A program made the position numbers and the translations under genes. Source: Marinimicrococcus sp033875255 (GTDB lineage Bacteria > Pseudomonadota > Alphaproteobacteria > Geminicoccales > Geminicoccaceae). From it: a stretch of DNA of 64,000 nucleotides. The notes beneath the pieces were generated by a model. The model was not told the origin of the DNA. It did not search any database and was given only the letters and a program-made list of their open reading frames with translations. Positions 53,503-62,581 of the stretch are shown here, piece after piece. Every line of letters starts with the position of its first letter. The stretch's first letter is position 1. The DNA lies in contig JAWZSN010000001.1 of assembly GCA_033875255.1 (NCBI GenBank), positions 186,001 through 250,000 on the forward strand, read 5' to 3'.

Positions 53503-53790
53503 ATGCCTCCTGTTCCACGAAGCTGCCGCCCGACCGCCCGCCTGCGCCTGGCAGCGGTCGCCGGCCTGCTTGCGGGTCCCGTGCTTTCCACCGCGCCTGT
53601 GGCGGCCGCCGAGAAGGCTGCCATGGCGGTGAGTGTTCGGGTGATCGACCCGTGCCGGGGTCCCCTGCATGGTGAGAAGAGCCCGCTGCCTGCATGCCCG
53701 CCCAGCGCCGGCACCGGCTCGGCGGCCGCGGGGCAGCCAGCTGCCGCACCGCCCTTCGAGCGCCCTTCACACGAGCCCGCGAGCAAGTAG
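53503..53790 (+). CDS. Small secreted protein of unknown function
   Basis: 95 residues. Basic start, hydrophobic segment (about 14-31) and an APVAAAE cleavage site make a signal peptide. The mature part of about 58 residues has two cysteines (VIDPC and LPACPPS) that could form a disulphide and a Pro/Ala-rich tail. The first mature residues (AMAVSVRVIDPC) loosely recall the start of CsuA/B-type spore-coat U domains, but the remainder is too short. GAGGA precedes the ATG. 44 bases upstream of the transglycosylase gene. No family recognised. Confidence 0.5.
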   Translation: MPPVPRSCRPTARLRLAAVAGLLAGPVLSTAPVAAAEKAAMAVSVRVIDPCRGPLHGEKSPLPACPPSAGTGSAAAGQPAAAPPFERPSHEPASK

Positions 53791-53834
53791 GATGCGCGCC
53801 GGATCGTAGTGAGCGGAGGTCGGCTTTGGGTGGC

Positions 53835-54815
53835 ATGAGGTCGGTGCTTGCAGGCATCGCGGCGCTCGTTCTTTGTCTTGGCGCGGGGCTTGCCTCGGCC
53901 GGCGAGGCTTCAGGTTTCGACGCGTGGCTGCGCGGGTTCCGCGTCGAGGCGCGGGCGGCGGGCATCAGCGAGGGCACGCTCGACCGGGCGTTTCGCGGCG
54001 TGGCGCCGATCGACCGCGTGGTCGAGCTCGACCGGCGGCAGCCGGAAGGCCGCATGACCTTCGGCGAATATCGCTCGAAAGTGCTGAGCGAGGCGCGGCG
54101 GCGCAAGGGGGCGGCCCTGATGCGCGAGCATGCCGATCTGCTCGAGCGGGTACGCCAGACCTACGGCGTGCCGCCGCAGCTGATCGTGGCGCTTTGGGGA
54201 ATCGAATCGAGCTTCGGCGAGTTCAAGGGACGCTTTCCGGTGGTGGCGTCCCTCGCCACCCTGGCCTTCGAGGGGAGACGCGCCGACTTCTTTCGCCGCG
54301 AGCTGATGAGCGCGCTGGAGATCCTGGAGCATGGCGACATCAGCGCCGAGGGAATGTTCGGCTCCTGGGCCGGTGCCATGGGCCAGTCGCAGTTCATGCC
54401 CTCGACCTACCGCGCCTATGCCGTGGACTTCGACGGTGACGGCCGCCGCGACATCTGGAACAGCCTGCCCGACATCTTCGCGTCGATGGCCAACTATCTT
54501 TCCAGCGCAGGCTGGGACGCGCGCTACATCTGGGGCCGCGAGGTCCGGGTGACGCGCGACGCGGCGCGGCAGCGGGCGGGGCTGGATGACCGCGCCCAGC
54601 TGGCCGAGTGGCAGCGGCGTGGCGTGCGGCGTCTCGATGGCGCCAGCCTGCCGGAGGTGCCAATCGAGGCCTCGCTGCTGGTCATGGACGAGGGCGACGG
54701 ACCGTCCTTTTTGGTGTACAAGAACTTTCGCACCCTCATGGTGTGGAATCGGTCGACCTATTTCGCGCTGACTGTCGGTCTGCTGGCCGATCAGCTGGCG
54801 GCGGCGAGTTCCTGA
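53835..54815 (+). CDS. Lytic murein transglycosylase (MltB-type, SLT_2 fold)
   Basis: 326 residues with an N-terminal signal peptide (about 1-22). Cleaves the MurNAc-GlcNAc bond of peptidoglycan, forming 1,6-anhydro ends. Catalytic glutamate E124 in ALWGIESSFG; further MltB motifs are GSWAGAMGQSQFMPSTYRAYAVDFDGDGRRDIWNS (about 188-222) and FASMANYLSSAGW. No lipobox, so soluble periplasmic. A TTG at 53826 preceded by GGAGG is a possible alternative start adding three residues. Same strand as rlpA and dacC downstream. Confidence 0.93.
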   Translation: MRSVLAGIAALVLCLGAGLASAGEASGFDAWLRGFRVEARAAGISEGTLDRAFRGVAPIDRVVELDRRQPEGRMTFGEYRSKVLSEARRRKGAALMREHADLLERVRQTYGVPPQLIVALWGIESSFGEFKGRFPVVASLATLAFEGRRADFFRRELMSALEILEHGDISAEGMFGSWAGAMGQSQFMPSTYRAYAVDFDGDGRRDIWNSLPDIFASMANYLSSAGWDARYIWGREVRVTRDAARQRAGLDDRAQLAEWQRRGVRRLDGASLPEVPIEASLLVMDEGDGPSFLVYKNFRTLMVWNRSTYFALTVGLLADQLAAASS

Positions 54816-54851
54816 GGGAACCCGTTGCGCAGGTACGGAGGAGAGCAAGGA

Positions 54852-55784
54852 ATGCGCCTGCGAGACGGCCTCGTGCTCGGGGTCGGCCTGTTGCTTGCCG
54901 CATGCGCCTCCCGGGCGCCGGAGACGCCGGCACAGTCGGAGGCGGGGGCGGCGTCGCTCCCCCAGGGCGTCTACAAGCTCGGCAAGCCCTACAAGATCGC
55001 CGGCCGCTGGTACCATCCGGCCTACGAGCCGGATTATGACCGGACCGGCGTCGCGTCCTGGTATGGCGCCGCCTTCCACGGCAAGCCCACGGCCAATGGC
55101 GAGGTGTTCGACAAGGAGCTGATCAGCGCCGCTCACCCGACGCTGCCGCTGCCGAGCATCGTGCGCGTCACCAATCTCGAGAACGGCCGCTCGCTGGAGC
55201 TGCGGGTGAACGACCGCGGCCCGTTCGTCGGCGACCGGATGATCGACCTGTCGCAGGCGGCGGCGCGCGAGCTGGGCTACGAGGGAGCAGGGCTGGCCCG
55301 TGTGCGAGTCCAGTTCGTGGGTCTGGCCGACGATGCCCTGGGCACGCCGCCCTCGCCGGCGCCGGCGCCCGTTCCCGCGGCCACGACGGTGGCGCAGGCT
55401 CCCGTGCCGGCCCGCCGCGCACCGGCCCCGGAGCGGGAGGCCGAGGTGCAGCTCGCCTCGCTCGCGGAGGTCGCCCCGACCCGCTCCCGCCCGGCCGCCG
55501 CGCCGCCCGAGATCTGCGGGCCGGGCCCGCACTTCGTGCAGGTCGGCGCCTTCTCCGAGAGCGCCAAGGTTCGCGTTGCTACTGCGCGGCTCGAGGATGT
55601 GGCGCCGGTGCGCATCGAGCCGGTCTTCATCGGCAGCGCCGCCGCCGCCCGCGTCCGGCTCGGCCCGCTCGGGCCCCGCGAGGCAGAGCGGGTGCTGGCG
55701 CAGGTGCGCGGGCGGGGCTACACCGACGCTTTCCTGGCCTCGGCCGGCCGCAGCGCCGACGCGCCGAGCTGCTCTGACACCTGA
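54852..55784 (+). CDS. rlpA: RlpA-type septal ring lytic transglycosylase (lipoprotein, DPBB + SPOR)
   Basis: 310 residues. Lipoprotein signal ending LLLAAC, with the lipid-bearing cysteine near residue 17. Double-psi beta-barrel domain about residues 55-155: GVASWYGAAFHGKPTANGEVFD, catalytic histidine in AAHPTLPLPS and aspartate in VNDRGPFVGDRMIDLS. A Pro/Ala linker leads to a C-terminal SPOR domain (about 228-300; HFVQVGAFSESAKV) that binds glycan strands lacking stem peptides at the septum. 36 bases after the MltB-type gene, 12 before dacC. Confidence 0.94.
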   Translation: MRLRDGLVLGVGLLLAACASRAPETPAQSEAGAASLPQGVYKLGKPYKIAGRWYHPAYEPDYDRTGVASWYGAAFHGKPTANGEVFDKELISAAHPTLPLPSIVRVTNLENGRSLELRVNDRGPFVGDRMIDLSQAAARELGYEGAGLARVRVQFVGLADDALGTPPSPAPAPVPAATTVAQAPVPARRAPAPEREAEVQLASLAEVAPTRSRPAAAPPEICGPGPHFVQVGAFSESAKVRVATARLEDVAPVRIEPVFIGSAAAARVRLGPLGPREAERVLAQVRGRGYTDAFLASAGRSADAPSCSDT

Positions 55785-55796
55785 CGGATAACAGCC

Positions 55797-56957
55797 GTGC
55801 TCGCTCGCCTGTTCATCGCTACCCGCGCCCGCCTGACCGGCGGGCTCTTTCTCCTTGCCCTGGCGCTGGGCGCTCCGCTGCCCGCCACCGCCTTCGAGAC
55901 GGCCGCCCGCGCGGCCATCGTGATCGACCATCGCAGCGGCGACGTGCTGTTCGCCAAGAACCCGGACGAACGGCTGCCGCCGGCCTCGATGAGCAAGCTG
56001 ATGACCGCCTACATGGTCTTCGCGCGGCTAAAGGAGGGCAGCCTCCGGCTCGACGACGAGTTCCCGGTCAGCGAGAAGGCGTGGCGGACCGGCGGCTCGA
56101 AGATGTTCGTGAAGGTGGGCGACCGGGTGACGGTCGACGATCTCCTGCGCGGCGTCATCGTCCAGTCGGGCAACGATGCCTGCATCGTCGTCGCTGAGGC
56201 GCTGGCCGGCAGCGAGGAGGCGTTCGCCGAGCGCATGACCCGGCGCGCCCGTGACATCGGCCTTGCCAACAGCACCTTCAAGAACGCCACCGGCCTGCCC
56301 GATCCCGAGCATCTGACGACGGTGCGCGACCTTGCAACGCTGGCGCGCACGATCATCGCCGAGTTTCCGGATTATTACGGCTTCTACGCGCTCACCGAGT
56401 TCGAGTATGCCGGCATCCACCAGAAGAACCGCAATCCGTTGCTGCAGGCAGGGGTGCCGGGCGTCGACGGGCTCAAGACCGGGCACACCTCCGAGGCCGG
56501 CTACGGCCTGGTGGCGTCGGCCGAGCGCGACGGCCGCCGCCTGATCCTCGTGGTGGCCGGCCTGGAGAGCGAGCGGCAGCGGCGGATGGAGGCGGAACGG
56601 CTGCTCGAGTACGCGTTCCGCGACTTCCAGGAATATCGCCTGTTCGCCGCGGACGAGGCGGTGGTCGAGGCGCCGGTGTGGATGGGGGCGAACGATCGCG
56701 TCGGCCTCGTGCCGGCCGGGCCGGTGGCCGTCACCCTCTCGCGCGAGGCGCGCGATGATCTCGTGGTGAAGCTTCTCTACGACGCGCCCGTGGCCGCACC
56801 GATCAGCGCCGGCCAGCAGCTCGGCAGGCTGCAGCTCAGCGCGCCCGGCCTCGAGACCCGCGACGTCCCGCTGGTGGCTTCCCACGACGTGCCGCCGGCC
56901 GGCCTGCTCAAGCGGGTGCAGGATGCTGTCACCCATCTCGTCGGGGGGGCTTCCTGA
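55797..56957 (+). CDS. dacC: D-alanyl-D-alanine carboxypeptidase (penicillin-binding protein 5/6 type)
   Basis: 386 residues from a GTG start, with a signal peptide to about residue 32. Trims the terminal D-Ala from peptidoglycan stem peptides. Active motifs: S64-x-x-K67 (ASMSK), S124-G-N126 (QSGND) and K227-T-G (LKTGH). The C-terminal domain is of the PBP5 kind; the end lacks a strong amphipathic run, so membrane anchoring is uncertain. rlpA-dacC-tmk-holB is a common alphaproteobacterial order. Symbol by analogy. Confidence 0.93.
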   Translation: MLARLFIATRARLTGGLFLLALALGAPLPATAFETAARAAIVIDHRSGDVLFAKNPDERLPPASMSKLMTAYMVFARLKEGSLRLDDEFPVSEKAWRTGGSKMFVKVGDRVTVDDLLRGVIVQSGNDACIVVAEALAGSEEAFAERMTRRARDIGLANSTFKNATGLPDPEHLTTVRDLATLARTIIAEFPDYYGFYALTEFEYAGIHQKNRNPLLQAGVPGVDGLKTGHTSEAGYGLVASAERDGRRLILVVAGLESERQRRMEAERLLEYAFRDFQEYRLFAADEAVVEAPVWMGANDRVGLVPAGPVAVTLSREARDDLVVKLLYDAPVAAPISAGQQLGRLQLSAPGLETRDVPLVASHDVPPAGLLKRVQDAVTHLVGGAS

Positions 56958-57607
56958 GCATCGCCGCCGCCCGCGGACCCGGTCGCTTCATCACCTTCGA
57001 GGGCGGCGAGGGCGCGGGCAAGACCACCCAGATCGCGCGGCTGGCGGACTGGCTCGCGGGCCGGGGGATCGAGGTCGTCCGCACCCGCGAGCCAGGCGGC
57101 ACCGAGGGGGCCGAGGCGGTCCGCGCGCTGCTCGTCGAGGGCGAGGCCGGACGCTGGCAGCCGCTGGCCGAGCTCCTGCTGGTGGCGGCGGCCCGTGCCG
57201 ACCATCTGACCCGTCTGATCGAGCCGGCGCTGACCCGCGGCGCCTGGGTCCTGTGCGACCGCTATGCCGACAGCACCCGCGTCTACCAGGGCGGCGCCGG
57301 CGGTCTCGAGCCGGCGCTGATCGACCGGCTGCACGCGGAGATCATGCAAGCGCGCGTGCCCGATCTGACGCTGCTCCTCGACCTGCCGGTGGCAACCGGG
57401 CTGGCGCGCCGCCATGCCGACGGCAATGGCGGCCGCTTCGAGGCCAAAGGCGCGGCCTTCCACGAGGCGGTGCGCAGGGCCTACCTCGAGCTCGCCAGTG
57501 CCGAGCCGGCGCGCATCGCGGTGATCGACGCGGCGGCCGATGCCGATGCGGTCGCCGGCGCGGTCCGCCGCGCGGTGGCCGAGCGGCTGGGGCTCGGCGC
57601 CTTATGA
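56954..57607 (+). CDS. tmk: Thymidylate kinase (apparent CTG start)
   Basis: 217 residues. Phosphorylates dTMP to dTDP. P-loop FEGGEGAGKTTQ (about 16-27), REPGGTEGAE near 46, CDRYADSTRVYQGGAGG near 98 and the LID region after the LLLDLPVATGL strand are all in place. No ATG, GTG or TTG exists in frame before the P-loop: the first such codon is a GTG at 57182, far inside. The only fitting start is the CTG at 56954, whose last two bases overlap the dacC stop (CTGA), as in the other overlapping joints here. A G-run lies just upstream. Confidence 0.88.
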   Translation: MSIAAARGPGRFITFEGGEGAGKTTQIARLADWLAGRGIEVVRTREPGGTEGAEAVRALLVEGEAGRWQPLAELLLVAAARADHLTRLIEPALTRGAWVLCDRYADSTRVYQGGAGGLEPALIDRLHAEIMQARVPDLTLLLDLPVATGLARRHADGNGGRFEAKGAAFHEAVRRAYLELASAEPARIAVIDAAADADAVAGAVRRAVAERLGLGAL

Positions 57608-58692
57608 GCGGTGCGGCCGCGCCCTCGGCCTCCCCCCATCTCTTCGGCCAGTCGGCGGCCGAGAACGTGCTGATGCGCGCCTGGCGCAGCGGCCGCCTGC
57701 CGCATGCCTGGCTGTTCACCGGCCCGCGCGGCGTCGGCAAGGCGACGCTGGCCTTCCGCTTCGCGCGAGCGCTCCTGGCAGGCCCTGCCGAGGCGGTTGC
57801 CTGCCAGGAGCCGTCCCATCCGATCTTCCGCATGGTCGCCAACGGCGCCCATCCCGACCTGCGGGTGCTGGTCATCCCCACCGATCCGAAGACCGGCAGG
57901 CGCAAGACCGAGATCCCGGTCGATCTGGTGCGCGATGCGGCCGAGGCGCTGCGGGTTACCGCGTCGCGTGGCGGTGCCAGGGTCCTTCTCGTGGACGCCG
58001 CCGACGATCTCAACCGCAACGCCGCCAACGCCCTCCTCAAGCTTCTGGAAGAGCCGCCGCCCGGCGTCCTGCTCCTTCTGATCGGCCAGCGGCCGGGCCT
58101 GCTGCCGCAGACGATCCCGTCGCGCTGCGCGCTGCTGCGGCTGCACCCGCTGGACGAGCCCGCCATGCGGCAGGGCCTGGCCGCCCTGGCGCCGGATACC
58201 GCGCCGGACCTTCTCGAGCAGGCGTTGGCCGGCGCCGAGGGTAGCCTCGGGCGGGCGATGGTTCTTTTGCAGGGTGACTGGCTGAAGAGCTATGCCGTGC
58301 TGCTCGACAGCCTGGCGCGCGGGCGCGAGGCGCTGGGCCCGCGGCTGGAGGCGGCCGAGCTCTTGAGCCGCTGGGCACAAAGGCAGGCGCAGGCCGAGCC
58401 CGGGAGCGGCGTCACGGCCGCGGCCGGGCTTCTCGGCATGGTGTTGCGCCGGGCCGCGCACGCCGCTGCCGGGCGCCCACCGGCGGCCGAGCTGGTGCCG
58501 GGCGAGGGCGCCCGTCTGGCGGCCCTGGCGCCGGTGCTGGGCCTTGATCGCTCGGTGGCCTTGTGGGACAAGCTGCACGCGCTCGCCGGGCGCGTCGAAG
58601 GCCTCAATCTCGATCCGCTGCAGGCCTTCCTGCAGATCGTTCAGGACGTCACCGACGGCCGGCCGACGTCTCCGGAGCCGATCGCCGGCTGA
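57604..58692 (+). CDS. holB: DNA polymerase III subunit delta'
   Basis: 362 residues. Clamp-loader subunit of the replicative polymerase. AAA+ fold with P-loop-like GPRGVGKATLAF (about 40-51), VDAADDLNRNAANALLKLLEEPP (about 126-150) as Walker B/sensor region and SRCALLRL arginine-finger motif. The zinc-binding cysteines of gamma/tau are absent, as often in this subunit. ATG overlaps tmk by four bases. Confidence 0.94.
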   Translation: MSGAAAPSASPHLFGQSAAENVLMRAWRSGRLPHAWLFTGPRGVGKATLAFRFARALLAGPAEAVACQEPSHPIFRMVANGAHPDLRVLVIPTDPKTGRRKTEIPVDLVRDAAEALRVTASRGGARVLLVDAADDLNRNAANALLKLLEEPPPGVLLLLIGQRPGLLPQTIPSRCALLRLHPLDEPAMRQGLAALAPDTAPDLLEQALAGAEGSLGRAMVLLQGDWLKSYAVLLDSLARGREALGPRLEAAELLSRWAQRQAQAEPGSGVTAAAGLLGMVLRRAAHAAAGRPPAAELVPGEGARLAALAPVLGLDRSVALWDKLHALAGRVEGLNLDPLQAFLQIVQDVTDGRPTSPEPIAG

Positions 58693-58711
58693 CCGTCGCT
58701 TGGAGACAGAC

Positions 58712-60244
58712 ATGGCCGCCGCAGGCGCCTTCTACATCACCACGCCCATCTACTACGTCAACGACTCGCCGCATATCGGCCACGCCTACACGACGCTCGC
58801 CTGCGACGCGCTTGCCCGCTTCATGCGCCTCGACGGTCGCGAGGTCCGCTTCCTCACCGGCACCGACGAGCACGGCCAGAAGGTCGAGAAGGCGGCGGCT
58901 GCCGCCGGCAAGCACCCGCAGGCCTTCACCGACGAGGTCTCGCTGCGCTTTCGCGACCTCGCGCAGGCGATGAACTTCAGCTTCGACGATTTCATCCGCA
59001 CCACCGAGGAGCGTCACAAGCGGACGGTCCAGGCGCTGTGGAACCGGCTGGTCGAGACCGGCGACATCTATCTGGGCTCCTATGCCGGCTGGTACTCGGT
59101 GCGCGACGAGGCGTTCTACGCCGAGAGCGAGCTGGTGGACGGCAAGGCGCCCACCGGCGCCCCGGTCGAGTGGGTGGAGGAGCCCTCCTACTTCTTCCGG
59201 CTCTCGGCCTGGCAGGACCGGCTGCTGCAGTTCTACGACGAGCACCCCGATTTCGTGATGCCGCAGACCCGCATGAACGAGGTCCGCAGCTTCGTGAAGG
59301 GCGGCCTGCAGGATCTCTCGGTGTCGCGCACGAGCTTCAGCTGGGGCGTGCCGGTGCCGAACGATCCGGCGCACGTCATGTATGTCTGGCTCGACGCGCT
59401 CACCAACTACATCTCCGCGCTGGGCTGGCCGGAGGACCCGGACAGCCTGTTCGCGAAGTTCTGGCCAGCCGACGTCCACATGGTCGGCAAGGACATCCTG
59501 CGATTTCACGCGGTCTACTGGCCGGCCTTCCTGATGAGCGCTGGCCTCGAGCCGCCGCGCCGGGTGTTCGCCCATGGCTGGTGGACCAACGAGGGCCAGA
59601 AGATCTCGAAGTCGCTGGGCAACGTCATCGACCCGCACCAGCTGGTCGAGACCTACGGCCTCGACCAGACCCGCTACTTCCTGCTGCGCGAGGTCCCCTT
59701 CGGCAATGACGGCGACTTCAGCCACGCCGCCATGGTCCGCCGGACCAACCACGATCTCGCCAACGATTTCGGGAACCTGGCGCAGCGCGTCCTGACGATG
59801 ATCACCCGCAACTGTGGCGGCGTGGTGCCCGAGGCGGGGCCGCTTACGGCGGAGGACGAAGCGCTCCTCGCGGCCGGCCGCGACCTGCTGCCGGAGGTCC
59901 GGCGGCTCATGGAGGCGGTGGCGCCGCACAAGGCGCTGGAGGCCATCTGGGAGGTCGTCGGTGCGGCCAACCGCTATGTCGACCAGCAAGCTCCCTGGGT
60001 GCTGCGCAAGAGCGATCCCGAGCGGATGGCGAGCGTGCTGCGGGTGCTGGCCGAGACCGTCCGCCGGCTGGCCATCTTGACCCAGCCTTTCATGCCGGAC
60101 GCCGCGGCCAAGATGCTCGACCAGCTGGCGGTGCCTGCCGCCGGGCGTGGCTTTGCGAGTCTCGACGCGACGCTCGAGACCGGCACGGCGCTGCCGGCGC
60201 CGCAGGGCGTCTTTCCGCGTCACGTCGAGCCGGAGACCGCATGA
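58712..60244 (+). CDS. metG: Methionyl-tRNA synthetase
   Basis: 510 residues, short type without the C-terminal tRNA-binding domain. Class I motifs PHIGH (residues 20-24) and KISKS (about 298-302). LTGTDEHGQKVE is the methionine-site region, and there is no zinc-knuckle cysteine set, as in the Mesorhizobium/alphaproteobacterial MetG group. GGAGACAG precedes the ATG, 19 bases after holB. Confidence 0.96.
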   Translation: MAAAGAFYITTPIYYVNDSPHIGHAYTTLACDALARFMRLDGREVRFLTGTDEHGQKVEKAAAAAGKHPQAFTDEVSLRFRDLAQAMNFSFDDFIRTTEERHKRTVQALWNRLVETGDIYLGSYAGWYSVRDEAFYAESELVDGKAPTGAPVEWVEEPSYFFRLSAWQDRLLQFYDEHPDFVMPQTRMNEVRSFVKGGLQDLSVSRTSFSWGVPVPNDPAHVMYVWLDALTNYISALGWPEDPDSLFAKFWPADVHMVGKDILRFHAVYWPAFLMSAGLEPPRRVFAHGWWTNEGQKISKSLGNVIDPHQLVETYGLDQTRYFLLREVPFGNDGDFSHAAMVRRTNHDLANDFGNLAQRVLTMITRNCGGVVPEAGPLTAEDEALLAAGRDLLPEVRRLMEAVAPHKALEAIWEVVGAANRYVDQQAPWVLRKSDPERMASVLRVLAETVRRLAILTQPFMPDAAAKMLDQLAVPAAGRGFASLDATLETGTALPAPQGVFPRHVEPETA

Positions 60245-61032
60245 TCGTCGATAGCCACTGCCACCTCGACTATGACGGGCTTGCCGAGGACGAGGCCGAA
60301 GTCGTCGCGCGCGCGGTGGAGGCCGGGGTCGGCCTCATGGTCACCATCGGCACGACCCGCGCCGGCTGGGCCAAGGCCCTGGCGGTGGCCGAGCGCCATC
60401 CCGAGGTGCTCTGCGCGCTGGGTATCCACCCGCACCATGCAGGCGAGCAGGGTCTCGACGATACCGCACCCCTCATCGAGGCGGCGCGCCATCCCCGCGT
60501 GGTGGGGATCGGCGAGAGCGGGCTCGACTATTTCTACGACTACGGCCCCCGCGACCGCCAGGCGGCGAGCTTTCGCACCCATATAAGGGCGGCGCGCGAG
60601 ACCGGCCTGCCGCTGGTGGTGCACACCCGCGAGGCCGAGGAGGACACCATCGCCATTCTCGAGGACGAGATGGCGAAGGGCGCCTTCTCCGGCGTGATCC
60701 ACTGCTACAGCTCGAGCCGCTGGCTGGCCGAGCGGGCGGTGGCAATGGGGCTCTATCTGGGGATTGGCGGGATTCTCACCTTCAAGAAATCGGAGGCGAT
60801 CCGCGCCACGGTGGCCGACATGCCGCTCGACCGGCTGCTGCTCGAGACCGACGCGCCCTATCTGGCGCCGATGCCGCTGCGCGGCCGCACCAACGAGCCC
60901 GCGTTCACGGTCCACACCGCCAAGGCGCTGGCAGCGCTCAAGGGCCTGCCGCTGGCCGAGATCGAGCGCGCCACCACCGCCAATTTCTGCCGCCTGTTCA
61001 CCCGGGCGGCGGCACTGCGCCCGGCGGCATGA
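60241..61032 (+). CDS. tatD: TatD family metal-dependent hydrolase
   Basis: 263 residues, TIM-barrel nuclease family. Metal ligands: HCHL (HxH near residue 6), E in GIGESGLDY, H in VVHTREAE, H in VIHCYS and D in LLETDAPYL. Family members show 3'-5' DNase or D-aminoacyl-tRNA hydrolase-like activity. ATG overlaps the metG stop by four bases, which is its conserved place in Alphaproteobacteria. Confidence 0.94.
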   Translation: MIVDSHCHLDYDGLAEDEAEVVARAVEAGVGLMVTIGTTRAGWAKALAVAERHPEVLCALGIHPHHAGEQGLDDTAPLIEAARHPRVVGIGESGLDYFYDYGPRDRQAASFRTHIRAARETGLPLVVHTREAEEDTIAILEDEMAKGAFSGVIHCYSSSRWLAERAVAMGLYLGIGGILTFKKSEAIRATVADMPLDRLLLETDAPYLAPMPLRGRTNEPAFTVHTAKALAALKGLPLAEIERATTANFCRLFTRAAALRPAA

Positions 61033-61799
61033 GGGTAACCGTCCTCGGCTGCGGCACATCGGCGGGCGTTCCGCAGATAGGCTGCGGCTGTGCGGTCTGT
61101 GTCTCGCCCGATCCGCGCAACAAGCGGCGGCGCTGCTCGATCCTCGTCGAGGCGCAGGGTCGCAAGGTGCTCTTCGACACCGGCCCCGACCTGCGCCAGC
61201 AATGCCTCGATGCCAGCATCGGCACCATCGACGCGCTGATCTACACCCACGCCCACGCCGACCATGTCCACGGGCTGGATGATCTGCGGGCGATCAACAA
61301 CAACATGATGGCGCCGATCCCGACCTATGCCCACGGCACCGTCCTCGAGCGAATCCGCAGCCGCTTTCCCTACGCCTTCGAGGGCGGACGCAGCGAGCAC
61401 GGATTCTGGCGGCCGCATCTGGAAGCGCACGCCGTAGACGGGCCGTTCAGGATCGGCGGGCTCGAGGTGCTGCCGTTTGCCCAAAAGCACGGGCACGGCG
61501 AGAGCTGGGGCTTTCGCATCGACGGCTTTGCCTACTCGACCGATGCCGATGCGCTCGACGAACGGGCGTTCGACATTCTCTCCGGCACCGAGATCTGGAT
61601 CGTCGACGCGCTGCGCGACCGGCCGCACCCCAGCCACGCGCATCTCGACCGGGCGCTCGGCTGGATCGAGCGGGTGGCGCCGCGGCGGGCCTTCCTCACC
61701 CACATGAACCACGAGGTCGACTATGCCGACTGGGCCTCGCGCCTGCCCGCGGGCGTGCTGCCGGCCTTCGACGGCCTCGTGATCGAGATGGCGGAGTGA
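61029..61799 (+). CDS. MBL-fold metallohydrolase, PhnP-like phosphodiesterase
   Basis: 256 residues. The N-terminus VTVLGCGTSAGVPQIGCGCAVC resembles the structural-zinc loop of PhnP, followed by the metal motif THAHADHVHGLDDL (about 74-87) and late SHAHLDRALGW and LTHMNHEVDY. PhnP cleaves cyclic ribose phosphate, but without phn genes nearby the substrate is unknown. Four-base overlap with tatD. Confidence 0.92.
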   Translation: MRVTVLGCGTSAGVPQIGCGCAVCVSPDPRNKRRRCSILVEAQGRKVLFDTGPDLRQQCLDASIGTIDALIYTHAHADHVHGLDDLRAINNNMMAPIPTYAHGTVLERIRSRFPYAFEGGRSEHGFWRPHLEAHAVDGPFRIGGLEVLPFAQKHGHGESWGFRIDGFAYSTDADALDERAFDILSGTEIWIVDALRDRPHPSHAHLDRALGWIERVAPRRAFLTHMNHEVDYADWASRLPAGVLPAFDGLVIEMAE

Positions 61800-61801
61800 C
61801 C

Positions 61802-62401
61802 ATGCGGCTCGATCGGAACGGCCATTACGACATCCCCCCCGGCAAGCTCGTCGAGGTGGTGACCTATCTCGAGATGACGGCGCGTCCTGCTCCGCGGCCC
61901 GTGCCGGCACGCGCCGACCTGGCGCTGCGCCGGGTCGCGAGCGCCGATCTCGACTGGTATCGGGGGCTGTTCCGGCAGGTGGGTGAGCCGTGGCTGTGGG
62001 CCAGCCGCCTGGTTCTGTCCGATCAGGAGCTGGCCACCATCCTGCACGACCCGCTGGTCGATCTCTACGCTGTGGAGAAGGATGGCAGGGCGGAGGGCAT
62101 TCTCGAGCTCGACCGCCGCTTTCCGCCCGACATCGAGCTCGCCTTTTTCGGCGTGGCACCGAGTCTGGTGGGAACCGGAGCCGGCCGCTGGCTCATGGAG
62201 CAGGCGCTCGACCTCGCCTGGCGCCACGCGCCGCGCCGCTTTTGGGTCCATACCTGCAGCCTCGACCATCCTGCTGCCCTGGCTTTCTACCAGCGCTCCG
62301 GCTTCGTGCCCTACCGCCGCGCCATCGAGATCGGCGACGATCCGCGGCTCACCGGCCATTATCCCGCCACTGCCGGCGCGCATATCCCCCTCATCGCCTG
62401 A
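61802..62401 (+). CDS. GNAT family N-acetyltransferase
   Basis: 199 residues. The C-terminal half has the acetyl-CoA motif with FFGVAPSLVGTGAGRWLMEQAL (about 115-136) and the late HPAALAFYQRSGFVPYRR. The N-terminal 40 residues include a conserved YLEMT stretch seen in a group of alphaproteobacterial GNATs. GGAG is 6 bases before this ATG; a GTG at 61796 overlaps the MBL stop. Acceptor unknown. Confidence 0.9.
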   Translation: MRLDRNGHYDIPPGKLVEVVTYLEMTARPAPRPVPARADLALRRVASADLDWYRGLFRQVGEPWLWASRLVLSDQELATILHDPLVDLYAVEKDGRAEGILELDRRFPPDIELAFFGVAPSLVGTGAGRWLMEQALDLAWRHAPRRFWVHTCSLDHPAALAFYQRSGFVPYRRAIEIGDDPRLTGHYPATAGAHIPLIA

Positions 62402-62581
62402 GCCGCCCGAGGCCTCTTCCCGAGGGCTGGCAACCCTGGTGCGGCAAACGCGCCACAGCTGTCGCGCTACCTGCGCCGAAAGATGCGATGGCGGCCGGAT
62501 CATGGCCCGCCGGACGGAACGTCGAGCGTCCAAGAATGCTATCGTGGGACGTTCCCATCGTCTCATCTTGGATGTCCGGCC

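Noticed and set aside
57182..57607. Short thymidylate kinase starting at the GTG at 57182
   Set aside because: This would lack the P-loop and half of the protein; the upstream frame is fully conserved, so a CTG start is more likely than a truncated gene.
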